The position numbers and the translations under genes are program-made. A stretch of 64,000 nucleotides of DNA from Raffaelea ambrosiae (taxonomy: Eukaryota > Ascomycota > Sordariomycetes > Ophiostomatales > Ophiostomataceae). The notes beneath the pieces are model-generated. The model ran no database searches, was not told where the DNA came from, and saw only the letters and a program-made list of their open reading frames with translations. The stretch is taken from assembly GCA_002778195.1 (NCBI GenBank), contig PCDI01000012.1, positions 244,821 to 308,820 of the forward strand. Direction: 5' to 3'. Shown one piece after another: positions 35,119-48,100 of the stretch (position 1 is the first letter of the stretch; every line of letters starts with the position of its first letter).

Positions 35119-38100
35119 GGGGAATCAATGTCCGCCGCAAGCCCCCCGTCCTCCATGTGCTGGCATGCCATTCCTCTTCCACTCCATCTGTCTTCGTCTC
35201 TTGCACTCTCGCATTGCTCTCTCTTAGCCTTCTCCTTCGCTCAGGGTCCACCCCTCGAAATCGATCTTCATCTGCAACCACCCCCCTTCCTGATCCTACC
35301 AAAGAGGCGTCTCTGGCAGGGAGAGCTTGTACTTTGTAACAAGCCGTGAGTCGCCTGTTTAGCCTTTTCTGGTGCCTGTCCATCTCATCCACACACAACA
35401 GGCCAGCCCCCGGTACGCGAGACCTGCGTCTGCCATATGCTGTCCCTGCAGCCCCAGCACTATGTCTTATGCCAGATGGGTAAGCAATAAATCGCACATC
35501 CCCAAGACCGAAATACGGCCTGTGCCCGGGTTCCCTCTTATCTGTCCGTCTTGTTGCATCTTGGCAGGCCGTGTTCGCCTTGCATTCTTTTTCGTCTTCT
35601 TCTTTTCTCTATGTGCTTTGTGCGTAGTGACTATGTGTGTGGCCTTGCTGCGGACTTCTCGCATTTTCCGGTCCCGCGTTCATGTCAATCAATCCAGCCG
35701 ATATGGAAAACTCGCACACCCATCCGCCAACAGCCCCCAAACATCCCATTCACGGCTTCGTTCATGTCTCCCTCGTCCATGGTTTTGCTCATCGTCTCTG
35801 CGCGTGGCTGTTCGTCTGTATTCGCCAAGTGGTCTCTGCAATTTTCCAGTCACCAGGTGTTCGGAATCAAAACCACAGAACAACACGAATGGTCATAGCT
35901 CTCCCCGGTTCTAAGTTTTTTTTTTTGTTAATGTTCTCGGCATCCCTATCATCTTCTCTCTAGCTCTGGGGTTTTTTTTTTTTTTGTCTACTAAATCGGT
36001 GGATCCAGCCTGAGACAAACAGGAGAGACACCACAACGGTTGTGTAGAGCTGTACGCCAGTGTGGCCATAACCATATGTAGCGTTTATTTCCGCATCATG
36101 CTGTGTTCTCTTCTCTGCCTGGCTCGTCCTTTTTCTCGGGCTCTCCCTGCATCACGTATTCGACCGAATATTGGCACCAGCAGCTGTCGTGCTACCATTG
36201 CAGCGGGTCGTATTCCCAGCGTCCCAGCTGTTCATGGGCATCCAGTCGCTACGTGCATCCATGATAAGGGCCATTGAGGAAGGATCATAAAAAATAGACG
36301 GTCCGAGACTCTTATGATGCCGGAGAGATAAAGAAAAGGGAGGGCAGTCTGCTCTTCGTCGAGGCAAACGAGAATGTGCTGGCTTCGTTCTGTTCACCGC
36401 TTGATCTGGAAATGCCAGGACACCCGGCATCGGACCACTTGGGGACAAAAGTTGGAATCCATTCTCGTGAGCCACATTTGCCAGCAAAATTTGCAAGAAA
36501 TGCAACAATTCCTTTCCCATCCACCTCCATCCTCTCCTTGTCGAAGGATGAAGAGCTTCTGAAACGGGTTTCCATCATTGTGCAGTCCTCCCAGAACATC
36601 GCACTGTTTGTTCCGGTATCAAGGACCAACGTACCACAGTGATGCGATGTCTCAATCCGGCCGGCGGTCGGCCGGTGGGCGGCACATTGCGTGTTTTGGA
36701 ACAGAATTAAAATAAAATCAAAAATCATATTAATCAAAGAGGCACGGCTGTGATATCGCAGTTGTCATTGGCAAAAATGGAAACACCGAACCCACTAACC
36801 CAATTCGGACATCGTGACGGATGAGGAAGGAAGGACACGACTTATTGCCACCAGCCAATCGGCGCTCGATTCGACAACCTCACACACAAACGGGCGACGG
36901 AACATGCCTCCCTCGTTCTACAAAAACGCCATAACGGGGCTTTCTGGAACGGTTATTGACGTTGATAGGATTGTGTTATCTCTTGCTTGGGTTAGTTGAA
37001 TGTTTGGTTGTCTCTACATGATTTTGCCAAATCTCTTCTAAAGGGCACTATCCAGGCTTTTCATTTTTTCTTTGCCCGTTTCCGAGCATGACGTCACCTC
37101 GTCAAAGGTCGAGTCTATCTTTCAATGTCTCTCAAGGATGAATGAGAATGAACAAAGGTCCTTTGGCGGCTTGAGAAGAAACGCCAGTTTGTCGAAATAT
37201 GGCCTTTGGCACACGTGTTGTTGGATCTCTTTTTCTGTGTACTGGTCCAATCCAGCAGCAGGTTGGACAAGATAGCTCAACAAAAGTCGCATGGAGTCCG
37301 TGTGTGCCGTCTATTTTGAGACACGCTGAACCCGCAGCCTGCGGGCAAGGATGTGTATTGCGATTCGATTTTGTGGCGTCACAGTCAATATTGTCTGCGG
37401 TCCTTTCTGCAGACGGCCGCGCCCGGTGCCGATGCGCAACAAACAAGGGGGCGTGTCCCCCAGAGCGACAAAAGACTCAGCCGCCAAAAAGAAAAAGAAG
37501 TACCAAACAATCGAAAGAAGAGGATACTGTGTACAAATATCAATCACAGGGGGAGTACACAATCATGTTCAGCTCTGCACCTGCTCATGCACCATGCGGA
37601 TAGCTGCAATATCAGATTTGGGGTGCATCCAGTCGTGTAGCCTAGCACGTACTATAGTAGAATTCGAAGACAGCAGTGTGCAGTATCTCGCAGGAAGATA
37701 CAGAGAAGCCGACTCCACAGCGTGTAGAAGCCAATGAAGAAAGACATTCTGGGAAAGAACGTGAGAAAAGAACTGGGGATTGCTCCCCCACCAAAAAAAA
37801 AAAAAGAGGGACTTCGTGGTGGCTGGTCTTGGGATACGGCCACCGGACGTCCGACGAGGCAGCACCAACAAGACCGAAAATAACGCCTGCATGGCAGAAT
37901 ATGTACATGTTTGATTTGTCCTGTATTGTCACGTTTACTATAATCATTATTTTGCGCTGATCACTTGCACCGCCTTGACATATGACTTCGGCATATTGGT
38001 CTGTACTTTTTTTTTTTTGGGTTTCGTCTTTTGCCTTTCTTTCTTTTCCCAGGACGAAATGGGGGCCGTTCGTCCGACAGTGCATCTTTTTTTTTCCTGA

Positions 38101-40076
38101 CGTCGAGGTAAATGTCTTTGTGATATTTGTGTAATTGTAAGGCTGCTCTGTCTACGGACAGTCTGAATCGACCGAACCAAACAAAGCACACCACAGGCTC
38201 CTCTGCTGCCGTCTGCCCGAGTCCGTCGTTTGCGTGGCATGATGGCTCCTACAAGGTTAACAGTCATTCAAACAACAGTTACGTTCTGTAGTTTGACTAC
38301 GGCTTGTTCCACCCTCGCGGTTGGTAAGAGGCTCTGACTTGTAGTAGCTCCTTTGTACAATCTTCATCCAAGAGCCGTGGTTGGCTGTTTTGTCCCAACT
38401 ACACAATCTTGTAGTAAGCCTGTGATGGACGAAGGAGAAAAAAAACCTTGCCACTCTCCATAGGAATTCGCCGTGCGGTCGGCACTTGCCAAACTAGCCA
38501 GTCTCAAGTCACGTCGCTACCAGCAACGAACTTGTCTTTCTGAAACCTCCAGCAAGCAGCACACCGAGCTGGAAGGATCTCGCATCTCCTGTGGGATTTC
38601 CCAAATCAGTCAATACACACGCACCCCCCTTTTCTTATCAGCGGCAAGAAGAATCAGAGAAAGAGGACTGTGATCAACACGGTCCTTGCATCACAGCGAC
38701 CTATGCGTACAGGACTGAAAGGAGAAATGTGGAAGCCTATTGATCCTTTTCAAGTCCACCAACCGCCGTTTTCTGGCTCTTCTTCGCTTTGTCATTTCTT
38801 ACTGTTCGCACTGCATGTTTCTTCTGTGCTTTGGGGGTTGCAGCCACGAACACAGCCGAGGGCGCAGGATGAGGCTATGGATGCAACTCGTCGTTCCTTA
38901 ACCTTGTTCTCTTAGTTGGTGTGTGTGTCTCCTGCAGCTGATGTGTGTTCGCAGTTTCCCATGGCACACTCCGGGACTCCGTGCCGGTCTGTTCTGTGCG
39001 TCCGTGTTAGTCTTGTTGTTGTTGTTAGCCAAGACCGCGTGAGGGAGGTGTGCAGTCGATCGGTGGAAAAGACAGCTCTCCGCCTGAAAGTCAGACGTTG
39101 CTGGTCCTGTGCGGCTGGTTGTCCCAGAGATCCACCCAGTGTCATAGCTGTGCATGCGGTTGTTGTAGCGAGCCATACGAGCCCGCAGGAGTATCTGCCT
39201 TCCGGTGTGGATGTGTGCGGGAGGATGTGAGCCTTGTGCTGTGTGTGTGTTGTTGTTGTCAGCAACCCTGGGGCCTGGAACAATCAATTCATCCTTCCTG
39301 CATCACGATATGTACAATGTGGCGTATTATTCAGACTCTTGTAATCATGCTCAGGTTGGCCCCGAGGTGCACACACGCCCAATAAACAAGAATGTCGGAA
39401 ACGGCTGGAAACTTAACCATCCAAAATAGAAGCTGGGTTTCGTTCATCCTCTTTGCTTCCCTGTTTCTTTGGTTTCCAGCCACCACATATTCGTGTTTTC
39501 TGTGTTTCTTCTTGTTGCCTGGAGACGCAGAAGAATAAAAAGCCTTAAAAGAGTGTAAAGAGGGGCGAAGCCCACATCTCCCCACTTTCTTCTCTTTTCT
39601 CTCCTTCTCACGTCTTATCACATTGTCACTTCTCAGCTTTTGGTGCCTCCCCAAGTCATGTTTAAGTCTGTTCATAAATCGTCGTCTGTGCCGATCACTT
39701 CTCAACCAAGTCTGCTGCATATCCCACAGGTCAGCCATACTAACACAGATCATACACTTCTTGGTCACAGCTTGGGCATCGCAATTGCAGTTCATCAGAA
39801 GCAAGACAATTTGAATTACAATTAAACATCATGAGGTATACACACAGATCTAGTCTCTGAAATAGAGAATGCATGAGAAAAACAACTCCCCACCAGCGTG
39901 AACATGCAGATGGGCTAACAATTGCAGGAGATCTCCATCCGAAAAATCAAATCGTATTCAGTGGCATGAAGAGGTGTGGCGGGCAGCAAAAAGAAAGCCA
40001 ATGAGGCAAAAGCAGACACACACAAAAGAAGCAAAGAAATGAACAGCATTCAACTTTTCACGAAAGAGAGGGGGAA

Positions 40077-42124
40077 TCAAAAGTCATATGGCTTGCGGCC
40101 ACGAATACGTGGCGTAGCAGTAGCTTCATACAAAGCACTGGCCCACAGAGTTAGTATGAAGGCAAGTTGGCAAAAGTTGTGGACTAGAACCACAAAAAGA
40201 AAAGAAAAGAAAAGAAACTTACCCTGTGTAGGTTTTGGGCGGGACGGTGACAAAACCGCTTGTGTCGAGCACGTTCACCGTGTTGCCGGCGGCATTGCCC
40301 TGGTACGGGATGCCCATCTTCTTGCAGTTGTCAATGTGGTCTTGCGGGAACGTGGCATTGCGCAGCTTGTCGGGCGCCTGGATGAGGGTGATGCTCATGC
40401 CCATCTCGACGTGCCACTCGATGTGGCAGTGGAACAAGAAGACGCCCGGGGTGTCGACCAGGAAGCGCATGACGCCAAACGAGTTGGCATTGATGCTGAG
40501 CGTGTCCCGGCGCGGCGGCGTGGTGCCGGACTTGTGGCTGCCGCCCCACTTGCCGGCATCCCGGGCGGGCCGGTCCATGATCTGGAACTGGTGGCCGTGC
40601 AGATGGAAGGGGTGGATGGCGTCGTTGAGGTTGTTGACGACGAGCTCGACCACGTCGCCCTTGCTCAGGATGTACGGCTGGACGTCGCCGTAGATGGCCG
40701 CGTTGGTGTTGTCCGTGCCGGTGGTGGCCACCGAGTAGAGCGTCGGCACCTTTTGCGGGATGTACACCTTGTCGTTGAAGCAGGCGCGCGGCAGGTCGTT
40801 CACGTCGCGGCAGAAGGCAAAGTCGAGCTGGATGGTCTGGGTCACGGGGCCGAGGGCGGCCGCGCCGTCCAGGGGCACAAAGTGCGCGTCGTCCACGGCG
40901 CTCCACGAGGCGACGACGTCCGTGGGGTAGTCGCCGTCCTCGTCCATGACCAGGTAGCCGGTGTAGTTGAAGGGCCAGCCGACCTGGACGTCGTACTGGT
41001 AGTCCCGGTTCATGTCGAGCGCAAACAGGATCGGGTAGTTGCGGTGGTCGCGGTCAATGGCCTCGATCAAGAAGTCGTAGCGCTGGGCGGCGGCCACGCG
41101 CAGCTGGTAGGCCTGGTGCTGCTCGATGTACGAGGCATCCTGCATAATGACCTGCGGCGTGTGCGAGTCGAAATGGAGCATGACAGCAGCAAAGGCAGCA
41201 AAGCTGATGACGCGGAAGCGGTACGTCTTGCCCTTGACAAAGGTCAAGTTGAGGCCGGCGCCTTCGTTGACCAGGATGCCAACGGGGATGGGCGGAATGA
41301 AGTCGGTGTTGTCGGTGGTGAGCATCTCCTGGACCAGGGTAATAGACTGCTCGTGGTACCTGAGATTCCGTGTTAGACATGAGCCCAAAAACCAGGGGCT
41401 GAACATCTACGGCTATGGCACGTACCAATCCGAGACAGTGACAATGACCTCTTCATCGTACTTGCCAGCATACGGATCATTGGGATCCTGCACGATGAAC
41501 ACGCCCCGCAAGCCGTCCGGATACTGGCCCATGTTGTGCGAGTGGTCTTTGAGAGAAGAACGCCGTTGTTAGCCGGTCTGTATTCGTTTGGTTTTTGTGA
41601 CGCACGGCAAGACCAAAGCCAATAGAAGGGGATCACTTACACCAATATGTTCCGGGTTTATCAGCCTGTTGAAGGGAAAGAGGTCGGTGTTAGTGGGAGA
41701 AAGAGTAAAAAAAAAAAAAAAAAAATACACATGACAGATCCTCCTCGTTTTCCAAGACAAGGTTCCGGGATTGAAGACAGCGTACCACAAACGTGTAGGT
41801 CATGGATGAACCGGGTGGCACCGGGCACTGGGTGACGCCGGACGGGCCGTCCATCCAGTTGGTGTTGACTTGGTCGATGCCGTGGAAATGCAGACCGACG
41901 GTCTCGTTGCCCAGCTGGTTGTTGATCTTGACAACGACAGTGTCGCCTGCCGAGGCCTCCATGGCAGGACAGGGCCAGGCACCGTTGATGCCAATGAGCG
42001 GCCGGGCCGTGCCATCCGGAGCAGCATTCACCCAGGTGATGTCCCAGTCGTAGGTGACTGTGCCGGCATGGACACAAGCCACCAACAAGGAGCCGAGGAC
42101 GGAGAGTAACCGGAATTGATGCAT
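40077..42124 (-). CDS. Secreted Fet3/Abr1-like multicopper oxidase of the pigment locus
   Basis: It has 560 aa in five exons: 41786-42124, 41641-41665 (25 nt), 41426-41546, 40223-41359 and 40077-40137; introns are 120, 94, 66 and 85 nt. A hydrophobic signal peptide (MHQFRLLSVLGSLLVACVHA) is followed by TVTYDWDITWV, typical of Fet3-like ferroxidases. Copper ligands are HFHG (79-82), YHSH (122-125), HPFHLHGH (411-418) and HCHIEWH (472-478). The axial type-1 position (Cys473 plus 10) is Met483. There is no C-terminal membrane anchor; the last exon gives ALYEATATPRIRGRKPYDF, replacing an apparent stop right after the GTAAGT donor. Family members such as Aspergillus Abr1 act in conidial pigment formation, while Fet3 itself oxidises Fe(II) for uptake. 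Lack of an anchor, lack of an adjacent FTR1-type permease and linkage to the PKS favour the pigment role. Confidence 0.92.
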
Positions 42125-45100
42125 GATGGTACAGAGAGGGTCAAACGAGAGATGGGCTTAAGGGGCGAGTAACGAATGAAGCAAACGCGAGAGTTTGCGT
42201 GTGTGTGTGTATATTCCAGGAGAGAGGGGAGGAGGGCAGGTATGTCAGCGAATGGGGGCACCAAAAGAATAACGACAGTAGAAAGGGTAGGTGTGCAGAC
42301 GAAGAGACAGCCTGGAAAAGCCTATGTGATGATAATGCAAGTCCAAACTATTAAGAATATAAGGGAAGACAAAAAAAACGAGGACAAAAAAACCAAGACA
42401 CAAATGAGAAATTGGAACAAACCAATGGCGACACTGAAGGAGAACGAAGTAAGAATGAAGAGGACAGGCTGACTATCACCACCGTCGTAACGAGCGGGAG
42501 GTGCTTCATTTTTATGTCAGGACAGAAGCTTGTGGGTTGGTGCCTTTCTGACAAGCGATATCCACCTCCCCCCTCCCCCTGGCCTGGCTGCTCACACCTC
42601 ACACACTCGTGAAGAGAGTATTATTGACGGGCCCATGACTGCATTTGCCCAGAGCTGACTTGAGTATTCTTGGGCCCCGTTTGGGACCTTGGGGAGCCGG
42701 GCCTGCTTGGCCCAGATGCGAGGAACGGCTACAGACAAATTGGGAATGGCTGAGCACATGGCGCCGGGGTTTGATGGCTAGGGGCAATAAAGGAGGAGGA
42801 AGAGGATGGGGAGGGGGGCCGCAAAGGCAACACCAGAACAGGGGGAAAAAACGGACGATACGCGGAATGACCAAAGCCTAGGCGATCGACTGACTGAGTC
42901 GGCCCTGATCCTGGCTTGCAACATTGGTGTGGTGTTGTGTTCCACGGAAGGGTAAGGGGACGACGGGGGGGGGGAGAAGGCAAGGATGGTAAAATGGGGT
43001 TTCTACGAGGAACGGTCTACATGGACTTGATCTTGCTAATAAGACGCGAGGGCAGGAAGGAACAGGAAGGAGAAAAGAAATACAAAAGAAGGAACAACAG
43101 CCAGAGCGTGACAGCGGACAACCCGAAGACTGGGGCCCATGTTGCTTTCTTGCTCGGCTTCGATTGACAAGAACAGGTTGATATGCGAGTTTGGACGAGG
43201 TCCCACGTCCCTCTGGACAGCAGAGCACACGCCGGATATGAGCAGGTGGCAAGGGCGAGGGCGAGAGACGCGGTGTGTTTGGGACGGCCGAGCAGCCTCG
43301 GAGGAGGACAAGCTATCCGTAGGGCAGAGGTGGAGTGGAAAGGCGAGATCAACAACATTGAAAAGAAGGGGGTCCTCTAAGAAAGGCCGTGAAGGCCACG
43401 AGAAGGCGGTGCCGGCCGTGGAAAACTTGTGTTGTTGGCATGTAAGTGCAGTGGGAAGGGTGGTGGAGTGGAGACGAAACGGCCCTGGGCAGAGACACAA
43501 CTCTCATACTCGTAGCTAGTAGCCGCCTACCCAATGGGCACAGAGCGGAATGTCAGGTGTGTGGATGTAAGTCAAACTCTTCCTAAAATGGAACTCGGGG
43601 CAGAGCGCCTCTGCGTGTCTCTGTGCGCCTGGCTGGGCCAAGACCGTACAAAGAAAGACCGGACAGGGCTGTTCTTGGAAGACTAGTGCAGATGGATAGG
43701 ATGATCAGGCTTTTTCTTTTCTTTTCTTTTCCTTTTTTTATTTTATTTTAATTTTTGTTCTGGAATGTCACCACTGGCTGAACGTGGATTGGATTGTTAC
43801 ACTTTGTTGGCAAGCAACAAGAGATAATAACTACAGGACAAAAAGAAAGGACACGCTCCTACCCGGAAGTCCGTGGCGGGAGGACGAGGACAGACGACAA
43901 AATGGAGAGACATCGAACGAGATAGCTAGGCAAACGGGGTCATCTGGCCGACGAGCCATAAGCCCACCCAAGAGCAACAGACCTGCAACAGTTGGGCGGC
44001 ATCGACGCGCCCTGGTCCCTGCGCGTCTCGAGGCTGAGAGGTCGGCTAGACGAGGGAATGGGAAACCAAAATACAGAGACTAGACGCCTGGCCAGCAACA
44101 CCCATGTTGGAGGAACGGGGCGCACAGCGCAGCACAGCGCAACAGCAACTCGACCCTGTAGCCAAGCTTTGTTCGGTTGCGCTTGCTCTGCTCCACTCCC
44201 CCCCTTGACATACATACATGGTAGTATCAGCTAGCTTTTGTATGGGCTTAGTTTTGCGCACTTCCCACGTCGTACTCCGTAGGGCTTATTGGGACGGGCA
44301 GTCGCATTCCGATTCTTTTCTCACACAATGTCACCGTGCCATCGAAGGGCTTATTTTTGTTTTGTGTGCTGTCTAGCTCTTTTGCTGTGTTCACTACCAA
44401 CTAGTTGGCATGTTTGGGTCGGTCCCAATTGGTTTCTGTGACGTTGGAGCACGTTCTTCCCTCGGAGTTGGATTGGGAGGAGAGCACAATCTACATAGTA
44501 TTCTCAAGCAAACCACCCCGGGTCTTGGGAACATATGCACACATGCCAAAGCGCTGCGATGACAAGACGAACGCAGAGAGAAAAGCCAGGCGGCCTGCAT
44601 ACAAAAGCCGTAAGCCAAGACTGCACCAGCACCAGCAACCCGAGCCAGCAGGACACCTCGTCAACTGCATGCCATTGCATGCGTGCTGACGAGAAGGCCG
44701 CTTGCATTTGCACCTTTGCAGCGCCAGCACGCACGGCTCTTGTGCTATGAAGGGAATGACAACCAACGGACGGTGTCTGTTCGCCAAAGTCTCCCCCCAA
44801 AAACAAAGCTTCTGCGCAGGCTGCGTGGGAGCTCTGGTCACGCTACCAGCTGCATGCCGCCCAGAGGAGTACATGTCTAAGCCTCCCGGCAACAGCGTGG
44901 CAGGCGTTTTCCTTTGCCCGTCACTTTCAGCAGAACTACTGGGAGAAATCCTGCGCAGACCCAGTGCGTCGCAGAGAGGAACAGCAGTTTCGCCTCGCCA
45001 GCTTCTCACGGTGCCGTGTAGTGTGCAAACGGCAAGCAGGCGAGCAGGAGAACACAAAGATTGGACAGCAAAGGGAGGATCTGGAGAGACGCCGCCTTGG

Positions 45101-48100
45101 CAGAAGAAGAAGAAGAAGAAGAACGTCAGTGAACAGAAGGGATGCAGGGAGTGAATGGCCTTGCGGTATGAACGATCGTCTCATGTCTGGCTGTCGTTCT
45201 GTTCTTCCTATTGTGTGGACTGTTTGGATCCTCCGATGTGTGCGCGGATCTGTGGTACATGACGAGTCCTGCTCGCGGCCATTGCCTGCCAGATACGAGT
45301 CCACGAGTCGTACTACGGCAGGGACAGGGTCTGGAACTCGCTCGCGAGACAAAAATACCACAGATATGGGAACACAGGACGGGCTTTGGAGCCTACGCGT
45401 ACAAGGGTCTCCTTGTACCGTCCAATACTACCAATGGTATGCAAGATCCTAGCAGAGCTCTGTGGTCAAAAGAAGCTCTGCCAGAGATAGATGAAACCTG
45501 GAAACATAAAAGGTTCGAGAGAGCGGCACGGTTGCCGGTATTGCCACACCTCCCAGTTTGGGAGCTGCCTGCACTCAGTGTCACACCCGAGGTGGAAAGC
45601 GATAGGCGTCTTTTTTTGGCCTACTCTTTTGGCTCTGCCGCTCGACCAGGGGAGAAAAGAGGCCCTCGCGCGCGGAAAGCTCAGGTTGCCCAATGTGGCC
45701 TTCTGTTTCGCCCGTCTGGGCGTGTCGTTCGTGTCCAAGTGCTTGGGTCTATGTATCTTGGCTTCTGGCGTGTTGTTCCCGGTTGTGTCTCTGCATAGTA
45801 TGTGCACTCTTGTTGCAAGCTTTGTTTGCCTTGTTTGCTTTGCTTGCTTTGTTTGTTCAGTCCTCCTGTTTGGTACTTCTGTCTCATTAAAAGGATGCAA
45901 AATAGAAGAAGGGGCGGGCTCGGCATGCTTACCGTTTATCCACACCATTACCAAATGGCGTGTGATTATTGGGCGCAGAGCTGCAGGTGAGCCTGCCTTT
46001 TTCTTGTTTCATTGTTTTCTACTGCCGCTGTTGCTTTCCCCGTCTTTTCTTGCTCCCCATGCTTTTGTTGTCCAAAAAAACTCATCCGATCGTGGCGATC
46101 ATGAGCTCCAAGGGAAAGAAGAGGCGAGTTGAAACTGCCGTGGGCTTACACGGGAAACATGGGCTAGCCGAAAAGGTTCCTGGCTTCACCAGGGGCAGAC
46201 GAGGTACGCACAGGACAACGGAGTTGGGGGAGGTGCGCCTTCGTATCACATGAGCACGCACCTTGCACTAGGTCCATTACGAGTAGTTGCCCAATAATGC
46301 GTAGCTCTATTGGAGTGGTCTCCCAGCCGCCAGGACAACAAGCGATAGGGAGACGAGCTATTGCTCTCGCCAGTTCCGGGGCGCGATGTTCACGATTGAG
46401 AGGCTGCTGGCCGTGGAAGATGTAAAAAGAACAGCCAAAACATGTGTCCAAGCCTGTGGCTGCACATCGCCGGAGCTCTAGACGTCATGTCAACTTGTCT
46501 GCCGAGGCTGGCCGTGTTGTCGAACGCCACCAGGCCGTTTCATCCTTTCGGAGCGAGTCCACAACCGGCCTACCCAGAGCTTCCTTTCGGGTTGCCAGCT
46601 GCGGAAAAGAGCGGTCTGTCATCCGACCTTTTGCTGTCTGAAAGCTGTCACCTCAGCAAGACACCAGAACAGGCTTGGATGCGGTATGGAGTGCATATGC
46701 ATGAAACAAGAGCGCCACAAAAGACTGGATGGCAGGGCCAAGACTTTGAGAAACCGACAAAACACAGGATGAAAGGAAGAGAGGAAGAAACCAGAACACA
46801 GAGACAGACACGGCTCGTAAGACAGGCAAGAACAGGACTAGTCGCGGTCTGAGACAGACGGTGCCGCGTGTGGAGAGCCGAATCCTTCCAATACTCTGCG
46901 CAAAGGTGGATTGCTTTTGTACTATGTACTATGACAGGTGTGCGCCGCCTCCCCAAAGAGGTGGTTGCGTCCATGTCTGCTCGTGTGTACGAGTGCTCGT
47001 ACTTGTGGCCGTGTGCCGTTGCTCTAGTCGAGCTGTCTGGGTCAGCCGCAGACAGATGCAGAAGACAACAGAGAAAAACAAGGAACTCCCCAAAAGGAGA
47101 GCCGACATGTACGAAGATGGGCGGGACTGTCGATTCTCGGCTGCTTATACGAAGGCGCCTCAGGCATTGCTATGTGCGGACCCATGTATCCATTCAAGAA
47201 CAAGCTGCAGCCCGGGCGGGCCACGCAAACATCCTCCCCCTTGGAGAGAAACCCTGGGTAGGAATGTGGGCGCTGCTGCAAGCCGCAGACTATTGTGGCA
47301 CGCAAAATAGAAACAGACACATTGGCAAGTGCACGGCACCTTTCGTTTTGTTGATGTTCCTCCTTTCGGGTCATCTGCGCCATGCCACGCATGTTCTTCT
47401 ATTTTCTTCCTCTTCTTTATCTTTTGAGGGCGAGAGAGTGTGGAACCAGACAAATAAAAGAGCTCGGATATCTGCTTGCTGGGTAAACTATAGGCTGGAG
47501 GTTCTCGGTTGGTTCCAATAGAAAAAGCCTCTTCTCACCGTGAGTCTTATTCTCCAGCGAAGAAAAAAGAAAAAAAAACGGTGCACATCTGCATGCTACA
47601 CACCCACTCGGCTTTGGCCAACAGTGCAAAAAGCCATAAAGACAGCCTACACTTGCTCGTCCGTAGTACCCCGTTGGCCCATTTTGCCCTGTTTTTGATC
47701 CTTTTCTTCTTTTTCCCAAAACACTGCGATAATCTGACTGTGTCAGAGACGGGTAGGGTAGCCTTTGCCGAGAAAGGACACTAGGAAGCAAACTTTATTG
47801 CCTGGCCTATCGGCCGGAGAGCAAACACGTTGGCTCGGTCCCGAGATCGAAAACGCAGTGAGATGCAGAAAGCTACCCTAGTCTGCTCCTGTTAGTCGCC
47901 CAGAAAAGTGGAAGGATGCAGTTTTGGACAATGTGTGATCTTGGCCAAATCAACGAATGGGAATGTGCAAGCCACCCCTTAGTTTTCTTCAATTCGTCCT
48001 GTATTTTGTTGTCAATTCGTCTTATATCTTCAGTCTCTCGGCTCTCTTGTCCTTTCGTTTTCTTGGCTTTCTGGTATGCATGTAAGATGCAAGGTGCATA

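Larger units (their letters stand above)
32316..40076. other. 7.8-kb intergenic region without a recognisable gene (PKS promoter side)
   Basis: No protein-like open frame is present. The proximal 800 bp carry a TATA-like element (32622-32628) and a palindromic CGG-N3-CCG element (33075-33091). An A/T-rich stretch with AAATA/AATAC repeats lies at 33206-33250, and an 11-bp direct repeat (CACCAGGGATT-like) at about 34661-34692. A 15-N gap is at 35104-35118. The far end is the 3' flank of the oxidase gene. Confidence 0.6.

Noticed and set aside
40219..40223. Stop codon of the oxidase at TYTG-stop
   Set aside because: It overlaps a strong GTAAGT donor, and the spliced exon restores the family-typical ALY ending.
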